27,019 bases of DNA from Chromera velia (GCA_018398765.1 JAHBMJ010001714.1:1-27019); one strand, 5' to 3'; positions 1 to 10,434 are shown, counted from the stretch's first letter. Numbers and translations: made by a program. Notes: generated by a model from the letters alone, not told the origin.

Positions 1-145
1 AAGAGGGAAGGAGGGAAGGAGGGAAGGAGGGAAGGAGGGAAGGAGGGAAGGAGGGAAGGAGGGAAGGAGGGAAGGAGGGAAGGAGGGAAGGAGGGAAGGA
101 GGGAAGGAGGGAAGGAGGGAAGGAGGGAAGGAGGGAAGGAGGGAA
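1..145. repeat. 8-bp purine microsatellite (GGGAAGGA)n
   Basis: The window opens inside an uninterrupted array of the 8-bp unit GGGAAGGA, about 17 copies, which decays into GGGAAAGAGA near 145. One strand is entirely purine and the other entirely pyrimidine. Mirror-symmetric purine tracts of this kind can form triplex (H-DNA) structures. The left end lies outside the window, so the full length is unknown. Confidence 0.95.
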
Positions 146-1213
146 AGAGAAAACGTGCTGGGATTCCATGTGAAATTCCGGAAGGAAAAAACTATGAGAG
201 ACGAACGGGCGGACGGACGACAGAGGGAGAGGGAGGCAGAAAGGGGGACAAGGAAGGACATGCATGAGCCCAATCGACGAAGACGTAGAGACAATTAAGG
301 AAAGGAAGAAACGATCATCGTTTCAGGAGGAGGGAGGACTCACTCACTCACTCACTGGGAACAAGCACAAGCAAAAAAAGACAGACGGAAGGTTTTGACA
401 GAGCGGAAGATGCAGAAACTCGACAGATGGCCAATGAAGCAACAAAAGAAGCTTCACGGGAGCACACCCGAAGAAACACAACCTCAACCATGCTTCATGG
501 CAACATACTGTCTAGGCATACTATGCACATCCAGCACCAGCGCGATGAGTCTAATCATTGTGTTTACTTCCAACTCTTTTGAGCAGTCGATTGATCGAAT
601 GCGATACCACGGAACGGAAAGTTGAGCTAGGCTTCCTTCCTTCGTTCCTTCCAAGAGGGGCCGTGGGTTGACACGAACGAATTCCGACATACCATGCAAC
701 AACGCAGCGCCTGTTCTAGTGGGGGTCCGCTCAATGCACATGCAAAGATACGCACACGCATTGGCAGTCAGCTGTTTCACTCCACCATGTCTCCATGCAT
801 GCATAAGATTCTTCGTGTTTCTTGATGTGAGACAACCGTCTTTTGTTTGGCATGCACATGCTCGCTTATTTCTCTTGATATGAGGGGACAGCTCCATGAT
901 ATGAAACAACAAACACGACGCAACAAGGCAATTCATTCATCAAGAGACAAAAAAGCTTTCACGGCACGCAGATTCAACAGCAGCGATAGCGGGGAAGGAC
1001 AACAGGAAGGAGTCTGGCTTTTCCGGTGTCACCGCCCCATGCACATTCATTCATCAACCAATCAAAACTGCACCATACATTCTGGTGGCCATTTGCAAAC
1101 AGTGCCAGGATTCGCCCTCTCCGTCTCTTTACACCCCTTTCCCCTTCACCATTCCCCCAGCTATACAAACAGACCAGCTGGATCACACGGAGACTCCCTC
1201 CCTCAGTGCCGGC
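146..1213. other. No gene seen; low-complexity intergenic DNA
   Basis: Short open frames exist on both strands, but none shows a signal peptide, a recognisable domain or a consistent set of splice sites. A short CACT repeat lies at about 340-357. Part of the right end is probably the 3' UTR of the minus-strand gene that stops at 1214. Confidence 0.5.
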
Positions 1214-1867
1214 TTAGAGCTCCTCGTGCACCACGGGAGTGGCAGGGATCGTGTGAGGTTTCATGTTCTTGCACGTGACCTTGCAGCAGTTCGTCCAAGG
1301 GTGGTCACTTGAAGGTTTCTCAGCAATCTCCACGATCTCTGCGTCTTCATCATAACACCCACTCTCAAACATCTCATCGTCCGTTTCGACAAAGGCAGCC
1401 CAGGCATCCAGGTCCGCAGCAGTGTGGGTGATAGACCCAAGCTGCTCGGGTGTCATATCAAGGTGAGTCTTGAAGTCCACCACGAGACCTCCGTGAAGCT
1501 CTGCCACCTCTCCCCAGTCCTTGGGAATGTCTGTGGTGAACCAGCCATTGGGTCTCAATGCCTGGAGCTCTCTCTGCTTGTTTCCGAACTTGGTGATGGC
1601 CTCGTTGACTGCAGTCGCGTTGTTGTTCCGTGCTCCTTGAAGAGCCTCCAAAACCCCAGTGAGAGAATCTCTGTACACACCTGCAATCTGAAGGTTGAAC
1701 TCTGCCGCTTCGGCCTCAGTCATGCTTTGGATTCTCTTGACGGCCTCTTCCGCTGCTGCCTTTGCGCTTTCGATCTCCTCAGCAGAGGGAGAAGGAGTGT
1801 CATCAGCAACGCAACACCCAGTGAACAGTGCTGCCACGAGCATCCACAAGTATCGTGACACGGCCAT
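1214..1867 (-). CDS. Small secreted acidic protein, function unknown
   Basis: A single-exon frame of 217 residues starts at the ATG at 1865-1867. Residues 1-21 look like a classical signal peptide: MAVSR, a hydrophobic core, then CCVA before DD. The mature part is acidic. Residues 27-60 are rich in Ala and Glu and probably helical, and there is one NAT glycosylation sequon near residue 83. Four cysteines cluster near the C-terminus (GCYDE, NCCK, VTCK), possibly forming disulfides. I recognise no family. The frame stays open for 76 codons upstream to 2095, but I prefer the inner ATG because it places the signal peptide at the N-terminus; the upstream part reads as 5' UTR. Entry into the secretory pathway is inferred from the leader only. 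Confidence 0.7.
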   Translation of the reverse strand: MAVSRYLWMLVAALFTGCCVADDTPSPSAEEIESAKAAAEEAVKRIQSMTEAEAAEFNLQIAGVYRDSLTGVLEALQGARNNNATAVNEAITKFGNKQRELQALRPNGWFTTDIPKDWGEVAELHGGLVVDFKTHLDMTPEQLGSITHTAADLDAWAAFVETDDEMFESGCYDEDAEIVEIAEKPSSDHPWTNCCKVTCKNMKPHTIPATPVVHEEL

Positions 1868-2679
1868 CTTCCTGACAGTCCTGTGGGTTTTCAAGCACAA
1901 ACACCTCAATAAGCACGGCGAAGGTAACTGAGAAGATCGGACTTCAACAGAGTAGGGTCTATGGCGAGCAAGCAGCTGTGTTGCAGTGCATGCAACTGGG
2001 ACAAGATTCTTGAAACGTCTCGAAGCTTCCAACCGCGGCGCGGATCTTTGTGCTTTGTGCGTGTCTGCTTTGTGCGTGACTGAATTCGAGAGCAAAAGTT
2101 AGTGGCCCCGGAAAGTCTATGCATGGGGGCGCTTGCGTGCGTCAGTTGTCCGAGTGCCGGGGCCCACGGCCTCGGTATCTGTCTAGTTCAGACCCCCTAC
2201 GCGTTCCGGCATGCAGAAAAAATGTTACGTTGTTTTGTCTGAAAAAAAGAGACACACTCTCGATTAAATACGTACGTATACGGTTTAAGGTCGTCTGTTC
2301 TGCCCTCCGAGGCGACCACCACATGGAGAATAACGAAAGAGGCCCGAGAAGACGTACTTCCACTTTTTTTTCACATAAACTTTTGCGAATACCTGGCGCG
2401 CGCGCGAATATCCCTTCGACCGCATTCTTTTGGCGAGGCACTCACCTACATCCATGGAAGACCAATGTCTGACCTTGACAATCACACACAGGCAGACATC
2501 AGAACTGATTCAGCAGACGGCCGGCATTGCAGAGCTCCAGGCCCAACGTCTAAATGCCATGTATCCGGCCCGGCACTACATAGCACACAAGCCAACAGCT
2601 GAATTGGTATGAGTTCAATGACACTACTATTTAAGAACGCCAAAACAGGCTGTAGTCTCATTCTTCTCATTCTTCACTT
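1868..2679. other. Intergenic region, no supported gene
   Basis: This stretch holds the presumed 5' UTR and promoter of the secreted-protein gene (about 1868-2110) and then non-coding sequence with a CG-repeat patch at about 2397-2406. Short overlapping frames on both strands have no coding features I can support. Confidence 0.5.
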
Positions 2680-3560
2680 TGAAAAAATTCGGCCTTCAGC
2701 TGACAGTATTAGCCATTCGCTCGTCCCCTTCGCTTTCAGCCCTCACTTGTATGTCTGTACCTCCACTTCGGCGGTGCGGTCTTTCTTCTCCCGTCAACTG
2801 CCTCTGTCTTTCTGTCTCCTGCCCTCAGGTCTTATTCCTTCTCTTCCAGCCTAAGGCTTCTGCTGCAAGCCATTCGCTTGCCTCTCTTTCGTTTCAGCCC
2901 TAATTTATGTCCCTGCACCTCCATCTATGTGCTGCGCTCTTTCTCGTTCCGCTACCCTTCCCTTGCTTTGCGCCTAAATCGTTTTCACATTGCGTTCTTT
3001 CTCTTCCAGCCGCCAGCCGCCCGTTCTTGGTTTAAATCCCTTTGCTTTCAGCCCTTCACTCGCATTCCTCTGCCTCCATCTTTACCTTTGTGCTGAAAGC
3101 TTTCTGCTTCCACTACCTGCCTCTCCGTTTGAGCCTATCGCGTTCAGGGTGCATTCTGCCTCTTCCATGCAGCATTTCTTTTCTTTCTAGGGACCAGCTC
3201 TCTGCTACATTCTACTGCATTTTGCTACCAGCCCCTTCCTTTCCTCCCTCTGATTTCAGTCTTTTGATCATACTATCATTTCTCAGCTTCTACATCTGTT
3301 CTGTGCCCTGTCTGCTCTTGGGATCTGCAGCTGTCTGCGTCTACTTTTCTGCCTCCCGCCCTCTTTCTTCTCTTTCGGCCTTCAGCTGACAGTGTCAGCC
3401 ATTCGCTTGTCTCCTTTCACTTTCAGCCCTCAGTTGTATGCCTGTACTTCCACTTCGGTGGTGTGGTCTTTCTAATTAGTCTTTCTTCTGCCGTCATCTG
3501 CCTCCGTCTTCCTGTCTCCCGCCTTCAAGTGTTTTTTCTTCTTCTCTAGCCGTTCATGGG
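2680..3560. repeat. Diverged pyrimidine-rich minisatellite, about 150-190 bp units
   Basis: A block of roughly 880 bp is C/T-rich on the plus strand. Phrases such as AGCCATTCGCTTG and TTTCAGCCCT recur at about 2710, 2866, 3040 and 3396. The first and last units are closest: both carry GGCCTTCAGCTGACAG followed by a similar stretch through CTTCGG and GGTCTTTC, about 687 bp apart. The middle copies are more degraded. Many units end in polypyrimidine plus CAG, which resembles splice acceptors. No coding frame persists across the copies. Confidence 0.75.
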
Positions 3561-3689
3561 GGCACATTGTGATGCGGGGCGGCGTATGGTAGCAGATGAC
3601 GTGGCACATGGCTTGGCCAATGAGAAAATCACCGCCGATTACAGCCTTTAACCGCCCTCGGCTCAATGGCTGAATGATATGCTAGTCAA

Positions 3690-4250
3690 CCCGATTATAC
3701 CCGATCGAACCGTATCCAACTGAGAAAATGAAACCGTGTTAAGTTGGATCAAACCTGACTGTCGAAGTTCCTGAATATTGATCAACAAACTATATATATG
3801 TTTAGAACCGTTTAGAACGGTCTGATCTAGTCTGGCCAATCTAGTCCAATCGATTATAAATTTTAAAGACAGGCTCAGTTAGGCTGGCGAACTTGTTTCA
3901 AATTAATGTTCATTATCAACTTGAGAAAAGTCTAGAAAAGTCCTAGAAAAAATCTCTGTATAATAACTTCAAACTTAAATTTCAGAGTACTGTTTATTTT
4001 ATATTATCTCTGATGATTAAACACAAAGTGTGTTATCAATATTGCGTCCCTGCTAGCGTCCCTGTGTATGAGGATTGAGCGGAACATAGCGGGAAGGCCC
4101 TACGGCGGAACATATCAATCAATCAATCAATCAATCTAGGGATCTATATAGCCTAGTGTGTCATGCATGCAGCATTATCTTTTTTTTTGCAGGATTATCT
4201 TGCTGTGATAACTTGTGAATCTCTTCGTGATAAGTTCGGTTTTAGCCTTA
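3690..4250. other. AT-rich, gene-free stretch
   Basis: Composition shifts abruptly to AT-rich compared with the flanking GC-balanced DNA. It holds a small inverted repeat at about 3807-3822 (ACCGTT-TAG-AACGGT) and an (ATCA)n run at about 4114-4136. I see no open frame of note and no recognisable transposon ends. It may be a decayed insertion. Confidence 0.45.
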
Positions 4251-4477
4251 CTGGGCCCCGGCATGCCGCAGGAGCGTAACGGAGGCGGCATAGTGCATCA
4301 GTATATCTGACGCGCGTACCTTTTTTAATTTCTGCATCCTAGCTGCAAGTGTTACAATAGATTCCCTAGATAGCGTACGTACAGTCCACGTTTAAACCGA
4401 CACGAGCAAAAACACACAGCCTTCCACATACGTGCCTCCAGGAAGGTCTAGCCCCCAAAAGCGGAAGTGACCGACTG

Positions 4478-4618
4478 TCATAAAGTGATATCGGACTCCG
4501 GGACCCTTAACGCTTTCAGCAATTCCGGCATCATCGGCTCCAAAGAGTACCCAAGGAAGTCACGCAGCTTTCGGACTCCCCATATTTCCCACCCTAACTT
4601 ATTTGGCTTCGTAGGGTC
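4478..4618 (-). other. In-frame 46-codon tail downstream of the NTPase-nuclease stop
   Basis: Directly after the TAG at 4619-4621, the same frame stays open for 46 codons and ends at a TGA at 4478-4480. The tail reads like real protein, with phrases such as GVRKLRDFLGYSLEP and MPELLKALRVPESDITL. A GT...AG pair would remove exactly 51 nt including the TAG and keep the frame: GTGCGT directly after codon base GCG-G, and an AG just before TCCGAAAG. The tail could therefore be a last exon behind a very short intron, a part lost through a premature stop, or a readthrough extension. I cannot decide from sequence alone. Confidence 0.55.
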
Positions 4619-6382
4619 CTACGCACCCGCTCCGGGAAGCCAGAGCCCGCGGTTAAGCTCTTGCAGCTTCTCTTTACCCTCCTTCGGACGCTCTTCACCG
4701 GCTTTGCACTGCCAACCGATGGTCCGCCATCGCACCCCATCGGCGCCGTAGCGAAGCAACAGACCGTCAACAGCCTCGTGCCGAGCTGATGCAAACGAAA
4801 CGATCACGACGCTCTTTTTTTTGTTATCGGGCCACTGTTGCACCTCTTCATCTACATGCTTCAGGGAATCAGCAAGCTTCTCACGCTCGTCCGGCACTCG
4901 AAGAAACCGCACGTTTTCTCCGGTGCTCAGATCGTTCTCCATATCACCCAGTTCAGCAATACCACATCCCATCTCTCTTGCACGAAGGCACTGAACCTGA
5001 AAGGCCTGCAACACCACGAGCTCCCAGACCTTTCCGTCATGCTCAGTGTCCATCTTCTCGACACTGGACAGGCTGCGAGCAGCCAAGTCGTCTTTTTTCC
5101 AATCTGGAGTGTCGAAGAGATCCTTAAGGAAAGCGAGTGGCCACCGAACGCGGCGTTCGGCCCGCTTGCCCAGAGCAGCCGAAAAATCAGTCACTGCTGT
5201 GTACTCCCGGTAAAGAACATTCTGATCGTGGAGCTCTTCGCCCCCCGTGATAAACTCTCGACAAAAAGCGGCCAAGCGTGGACCTCGAAGAGGGAGTTGG
5301 AGAGAACGTGGCAGCTTCCTGACACCTCTTCCGTCCGGATCCACAAAGGCAGAGTAGATGAGGGCTGGACACATCATGTGTTGTACTGCCTGAGCACGTG
5401 TTAGAGCTCGTGTAGCATCGCTCATCCGGCGTAGCTCCGTGAGGGTTGCGTCGGGCAAGTTGAGGACATTTGGGATACAAATGCTGCTCTCAGCCGAGTC
5501 TGTGGGTCCCCGCGCAGATGAGTCGGCGTTAGAGCTGAGCAGAAAAGGGCGGTGCGTTGTGAAGACAACAGCTCTGTCCTTCTTGTTCTGAAACACCTCA
5601 CGGAGAAACCGAACCGCTTTATGCTCCAGCATCGATCGAAGCTTGTTGAGCTCATCGACCAAGAGTACCACCGGTTTGCCTGCTCCTTGGAAGTAGTCTT
5701 CTAACTGTTGTTCGGTACAGATGGCTTCATCGCGTGGTTCGTTGACCAGAAGCTGCCGAGAAATCTGTCTGAGGAGGGCCGACTTGTCGTCTTCCCCGTC
5801 CCGTGGGGAAAACCCCCCATCCTGCCCGTTGAAGGAGATCAGTATCGGCAGTATTCCCTCCCCGTGGAGTTTCTCCGCCAACTTCTTCAAAGCGGTCGTC
5901 TTCCCGCCCCGCGCAAACCGGGACAGCAACAGAGGGGGAATTCGCTGCTCCTCATTCGCTGGCGTGCGATGCAGCTTGAGCTGATCCTTGACGGCCTTGA
6001 TGGCGTTCTCGTAGAACTTGTCCAGAGCAACGAGCTCGTGGTCGGCTCTTGCCTGGGGTGCAGGCAGCTGGTCGGAAGGGATCATTTCCTCCGGACGGGC
6101 ATCCCGAAGCGGGCTCCGCGGGCCCAGCTTTTGCTTTTTGTGCGGCGGCCCTGAGTCACCGTCTGCGTACAAGCAAAAAGGGACGCACAACCAATCGGCT
6201 ACGCACGCAGACACCCGCTCACGACACTCTTCACAGACAGACACCGGGCCGAACAAGAGCCAGCCAGCCAGCCACACACACACACAGCACTCGCGCACTT
6301 CGATCTGGAGATACCGAATGTACGCTGCAGAAATTTTTGTTCGGACGACGACAAGAAAAGAGCGAGGAAGCCCCACAGACAC
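4619..6382 (-). CDS. Crinkler/RHS-like P-loop NTPase fused to PD-(D/E)xK nuclease domain
   Basis: The 587-residue frame has an NTPase core followed by a nuclease-like domain. A variant Walker A, SRFARGGKTT, sits at about residues 154-163; the usual leading Gly of GxxxxGK[ST] is not in place. Walker B, VVLLVDELNKL, lies at about 238-248, and a sensor-like VVFTTHRPF at 272-280. At the C-terminus, E454 in WELVVLQAF, D539 in EAVDGLLL and Q558-x-K560 in GWQCK form a PD-(D/E)xK-type pattern. This pairing matches the Crinkler and trypanosome RHS proteins; nuclease activity is inferred. The first 73 codons lie in repeat-derived DNA and include a Cys/Trp-rich stretch I do not trust. A splice acceptor (TACGCAG) at 6163 probably starts the real exon at 6162, just before an NLS-like PHKKQKLGPR. 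The upstream exon was not found. M100 (6085) is another possible start. An in-frame TAG may truncate the C-terminus. Confidence 0.75.
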   Translation of the reverse strand: MSVGLPRSFLVVVRTKISAAYIRYLQIEVRECCVCVWLAGWLLFGPVSVCEECRERVSACVADWLCVPFCLYADGDSGPPHKKQKLGPRSPLRDARPEEMIPSDQLPAPQARADHELVALDKFYENAIKAVKDQLKLHRTPANEEQRIPPLLLSRFARGGKTTALKKLAEKLHGEGILPILISFNGQDGGFSPRDGEDDKSALLRQISRQLLVNEPRDEAICTEQQLEDYFQGAGKPVVLLVDELNKLRSMLEHKAVRFLREVFQNKKDRAVVFTTHRPFLLSSNADSSARGPTDSAESSICIPNVLNLPDATLTELRRMSDATRALTRAQAVQHMMCPALIYSAFVDPDGRGVRKLPRSLQLPLRGPRLAAFCREFITGGEELHDQNVLYREYTAVTDFSAALGKRAERRVRWPLAFLKDLFDTPDWKKDDLAARSLSSVEKMDTEHDGKVWELVVLQAFQVQCLRAREMGCGIAELGDMENDLSTGENVRFLRVPDEREKLADSLKHVDEEVQQWPDNKKKSVVIVSFASARHEAVDGLLLRYGADGVRWRTIGWQCKAGEERPKEGKEKLQELNRGLWLPGAGA

Positions 6383-7560
6383 TGCAATCTCGACAGACCA
6401 CGCACACTTGAGACCAGACGTCTTGACGCAGTCACATACGCAGTTCTCTCAGGCACGCTGCCTGACGGTTCCATCCAGTGGCACGCACCCATCACCGCAC
6501 AGCCGACCAACGGTCACACACAGCACGAATGGAGAAGTCGAATGTATCATGGAGAATTTCTACTTCGAACCGGTTAGGACTCATAGCTCGAGACCCTTTC
6601 CGTTTGACTTCACGCACGGTGTTTCCGCGGCCATCCACACAGCACGCACGCGCACTTGAATCTGGAGATGTAGTCCCAGCCAGACGACACACGCCACTTC
6701 AATCTAAAGGAATGGAGATCTCGAGTGTATCATGGAGAACTTTTCGTTCAGCCGCAGTCGATCTCCAGGCACACACCAGACACGCACGAAGATCCAATCT
6801 GACCAGCCAGACGGACGCAATCGACCTTCGCCACCCAGACACACACGGGGATCCAGTCCGACCAGCCAGGTGTCGGAAGAGAGAGACCACAGACGCAATC
6901 AACCTTCGGCCACGCACGCCTCTGCACCGAACACCGTAGGACCAACAGCCATTCGATCACACACAGCTCTCGGCACTTCAATCTGGAGACACCAAACGTA
7001 TGCTGCTGGGGAAACTTTCGTTCCGGCAAAGAAGGAAGGGGAAGGCCCGCAGACACCCTCACGGCACGTCAGTCTACAGCATGCTGGAGAAATTTTCGTT
7101 CGGCCTGCCGGCAGACACCTCCCGCCTGACTTCCACCATTCGGTCACAGGACGCAATCGACCTTCAGCCACCCAGATACACACGAAGATCCAGTGCGACC
7201 AGCCAAGCGGTGAACGAGCACGAGACACATGCGAAGATCCAATCCGACCAGCCAAGCAGAACACACATGAACGAGCACCAGCCACGCACGCCTATGCATG
7301 CACCAAACACCCGGAGGTCTCGGACCAACAACCATTCGATCACACACAGCTCTCGTCAAGCTAAAGAAATGGAGATCTCGAACGTATCACGGAGAAATTT
7401 TTGTTCGGCCGCAGTCGATCTTCAGGCACACCAGACACAATCCGACCAGCCAGACGGACGCAATCGACCTTCAGCCACCCAGACACATACGACGGACCAT
7501 GCAGCCAAGCGGAACGACGCAATCGACCTTCAGCCACGCACGCCTCTACACACCAACATG
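6230..7560. repeat. Composite diverged tandem repeat cluster
   Basis: At least two interleaved modules recur in direct orientation. Module A, around GGAGATCTCGAACGTATC followed by GGAGAAATTTTTGTTCGG, appears near 6300, 6530, 6710, 6980, 7075 and 7370. Module B, around GACCAGCCAGACGGACGC, AATCGACCTTCAGCCAC and CCAGACACACACG, appears near 6795, 6850, 7150, 7240, 7440 and 7510. Some copies also carry CACGCACGCCTCTGCA. Copies differ by substitutions and indels. Minus-strand translations repeat phrases such as LAGRIGSS and WLKVDCV, but frames shift between copies, so I read it as non-coding. It covers the 5' region of the minus-strand NTPase-nuclease gene. Confidence 0.8.
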
Positions 7561-7568
7561 CAACGCAT

Positions 7569-7601
7569 GGGGGCCATTGGGGGCCATTGGGGGCCGGGGG
7601 A
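7569..7601 (+). repeat. G-rich 10-bp direct repeat (GGGGGCCATT)
   Basis: Three successive copies of GGGGGCCATT, the last one degraded to GGGGGCCGGGGG, sit at the right edge of the repeat cluster. The run of five-G blocks could form a G-quadruplex. No gene overlaps it. Confidence 0.8.
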
Positions 7602-7640
7602 AAATTAAAGGGAAAATAATTAAAAATTGAGAAATTTGAA

Positions 7641-7660
7641 TGCATGCATGCATGCATGCA
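7641..7660. promoter_or_regulatory. (TGCA)5 array, possible ApiAP2-type binding site
   Basis: Five perfect TGCA units give overlapping TGCATGCA palindromes about 260 bp upstream of the start codon at 7917. More GCATGC copies lie at about 7703, 7744, 7854 and 7931. TGCATGCA and GCATGC are established binding motifs of ApiAP2 transcription factors in apicomplexans, which are relatives of chromerids. A regulatory role here is inference; it could be only a microsatellite. Confidence 0.4.
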
Positions 7661-7916
7661 GATAACCTTACTACGACGGTACTATAGCTGTCTGACTCGA
7701 TCGTGCATGCAGAGATGCTTCGCAGTATATGGGACATTCAATGTCATGCATTCAGCAAGATTCCAAGAGTCTGAAAGGTGTGGACAACCTGTTTTTTTCT
7801 TTTGATTTTCGGTTGGTGAAGAACAATCGATCTGCCTTCAACCTGTAAGAAAACGCATGCACAAGAAAATCGGAGACGGTCTGCAATCCCTTCATCGCAT
7901 CATCGATCCTCCAAAA

Positions 7917-9487
7917 ATGGAAAGAGTAAAGCATGCAACGAAGAAACAAGTCGTAGACGCCTCAAAAGGTGTAGGCGCCTTTGGGCGTTTATCTTTCCTG
8001 CAAAGACTCTTTTTCTGTCTTTGCATTCTAACCAACCTTTGTGACAGCACGTCAATTACGCTCGACGCACCTGATACGAAATCTCCCCTCCAGCCTTCAC
8101 AGTCCTCTTGCGAAGAGCGAATAAAAGGATTTGGAGCAGCCGTTCCAACAGATCCCGGGAGCGTATCCCTATACTGTCGGTATTTTGATTTCATCATGTC
8201 AAACGAGGAAACACAATTTGCAAGTCAGTCTGTCTTTGCACACCACTTGCCCGGACTCAGCCCTTCGGACGTCATTCCTCCGATCAAGAAAATCATCCTT
8301 GATGCCATCAACGAACGCTCACACTTCGATGGCCCCCCCGACTTTCACCACATCACCATTAACAGCACCCTCGAGGAGATCGGCATAGGGAGGCAGCAGG
8401 ATGAGTTCCTCTTCAACAAGTGGAAGCACCTCTTTTCCCCGGAGGCCATCACTGCCCCCTACAAGACAGACGACGGAAGGACCCGTCTGGAGGTCTTCGT
8501 CGACAGAGTTCTCGAACTGGTGGCAGACAACCCAATTCTGATGGGGACTCTGATGAGGTGCATGGGGCATGTATATGTATATAGCACTGGGGGTATATGT
8601 TAAACAGAGCTGATGCTGAAAGTATATATTATGTATACCACTATGAATGCATATCTGCAGTCGGAATCCCGTCTCGCATCATTGATTTTTGTTTTTGCTT
8701 TTGCTCTGCCGAGCTCTCATGATTGGCAGTCTTAGCGACTCTGGAGTAGTAGGGGTAATTCATTGCGTACGAGAAAGCAGGAAGGTGAGAACAGTAGAAA
8801 AGGACGATCTACAGGCATCGAGTGCAAACGATTTGAACGAGCTTTCACTTGGCATTGCCCGATTACAAAAAAAAGAGTGAGAGTGTTTCTTTCAATGGGT
8901 ATGTGTGAGGAGAATTTCCTGCCTTTCTGTCTGTATGTGTGCTTGTCTGAATGCAGACTGAACCTTGCCTACCCGTCCTCCGACTGGCAACAGTTGATGC
9001 AAGACAGTCTGGTGGAATCTGACGATGTTTTTGTGACTGACCTTTCTGAGGTCAGTCAGTGGGATCAGTCTGGTTCTGTCGAGAATGTCTTGCAGAAGAC
9101 TGACGGCTGGTTGTCGAGAAGGGGGACTCTGCGAATGTGTGAACGTGTCAGGCCGATCCAAACACACGGAGATGCGCACGGGAAGAAAACGGGAGATGTA
9201 TGCAAGGGGAGAGAGATGAATAGACAAGTTGGACTCTCTGGGTGGTTATATTTTTGAGTTGTGTGCGAGAGAGTGTGGAATGCGCCTTCCTCTCGCCTCT
9301 TCTCTTCCCCTCTCCATCCCCGTGCAGCTGATCCACCGGTCTGTCCACCAAGCTGTGGTGTACGACGGTCTGGTGAGGGAGATGTACAGGGACCCTGCCT
9401 CGTTCCTCTTTGACGTCGAGAAGTCTCTGCAAGTCAAATTTGAAGGCGCAGATCTCTCCGGAGGCGGTCAGTCACACACGCGCATTC

Positions 9488-9518
<31 letters not shown>

Positions 9519-10334
9519 AAGACACCATATCTTTCTATCTGCCGGCCTCTGTGCTTTCCTTCTTTGTCCTTTTCTCTTCTAATTCAAAGCGACGAATCAC
9601 TTTGAAAACCTCAAAGAAAGTGTGAAACTAACACTTGGTTCGAAGAGCGGCAACTCTAGAAAGAGGCGAGTTCGCGTTCGCCTGCGTGTGTCTCTTTCTT
9701 TTGGATCTCGGGCTTTCTTTGTATCCACCCACCGGCTTTCTGCCTTTTCCCCCTCACAACAAAGCTGGCTTGCTTGTGAGAGCATGGATGGATCTGGGGT
9801 GTCAGTAAGTCACATGTTTCTGCAAGTTGTTGCGATGCAGTCATGTTGCGTAGACATTTACCCCGTGTTGCCGATTTTCTTCCTCCAAGAGTTTTTTATT
9901 CTGCTGGTTGATGGAGGTTGGTTGCCTTACCGTTGATGTCCCTTCTTGTGTCCTATTCTTTTCGCCCATCTTATCAATTCTCACTCTGAGAAAACCCAGT
10001 CTTTTGTGACGCTGCTCTTTTCTTCTTCCCTGCAGGCATCTTCTTCAACATCAAGTTTCCCTCTGTGCGCAAACCCATCAAGGAGTTCATCAACACGAGC
10101 AGAAAGACAAAGGAGGAAGATTTCTTCGCTGCAAAAAAGAGTTGGGACAAGTTTGAAGACAACTGGAACTTGAGAAGCAGCCCGGAAAACAAATTGAAAA
10201 CGAAAGGCAAAACAAGTAAGCAGAATGGGTAGTCAAAGCATGTTTCTCTCTCCCTTTCTCCTCTTCTCTTTTTCTCGCTTTCTCCCTTTCTCTTTTTCTC
10301 TCATACACGCCCTCCAACGGAATGGATCGTGCTG

Positions 10335-10375
<41 letters not shown>

Positions 10376-10378
10376 CTG

Positions 10379-10434
<56 letters not shown>

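Noticed and set aside
484-936. 150-codon minus-strand frame
   Set aside because: No domain, leader or splice support; composition is unremarkable and several overlapping frames of similar length exist in the same stretch.
4467-6154. Plus-strand frames opposite the NTPase-nuclease gene
   Set aside because: They are antisense shadows of a minus-strand frame with clear motifs and show no features of their own.
6230-7560. CRISPR-like arrangement of repeats
   Set aside because: Repeats are diverged, unevenly spaced and interleaved, and the locus has eukaryotic introns nearby. No spacer-repeat regularity is present.
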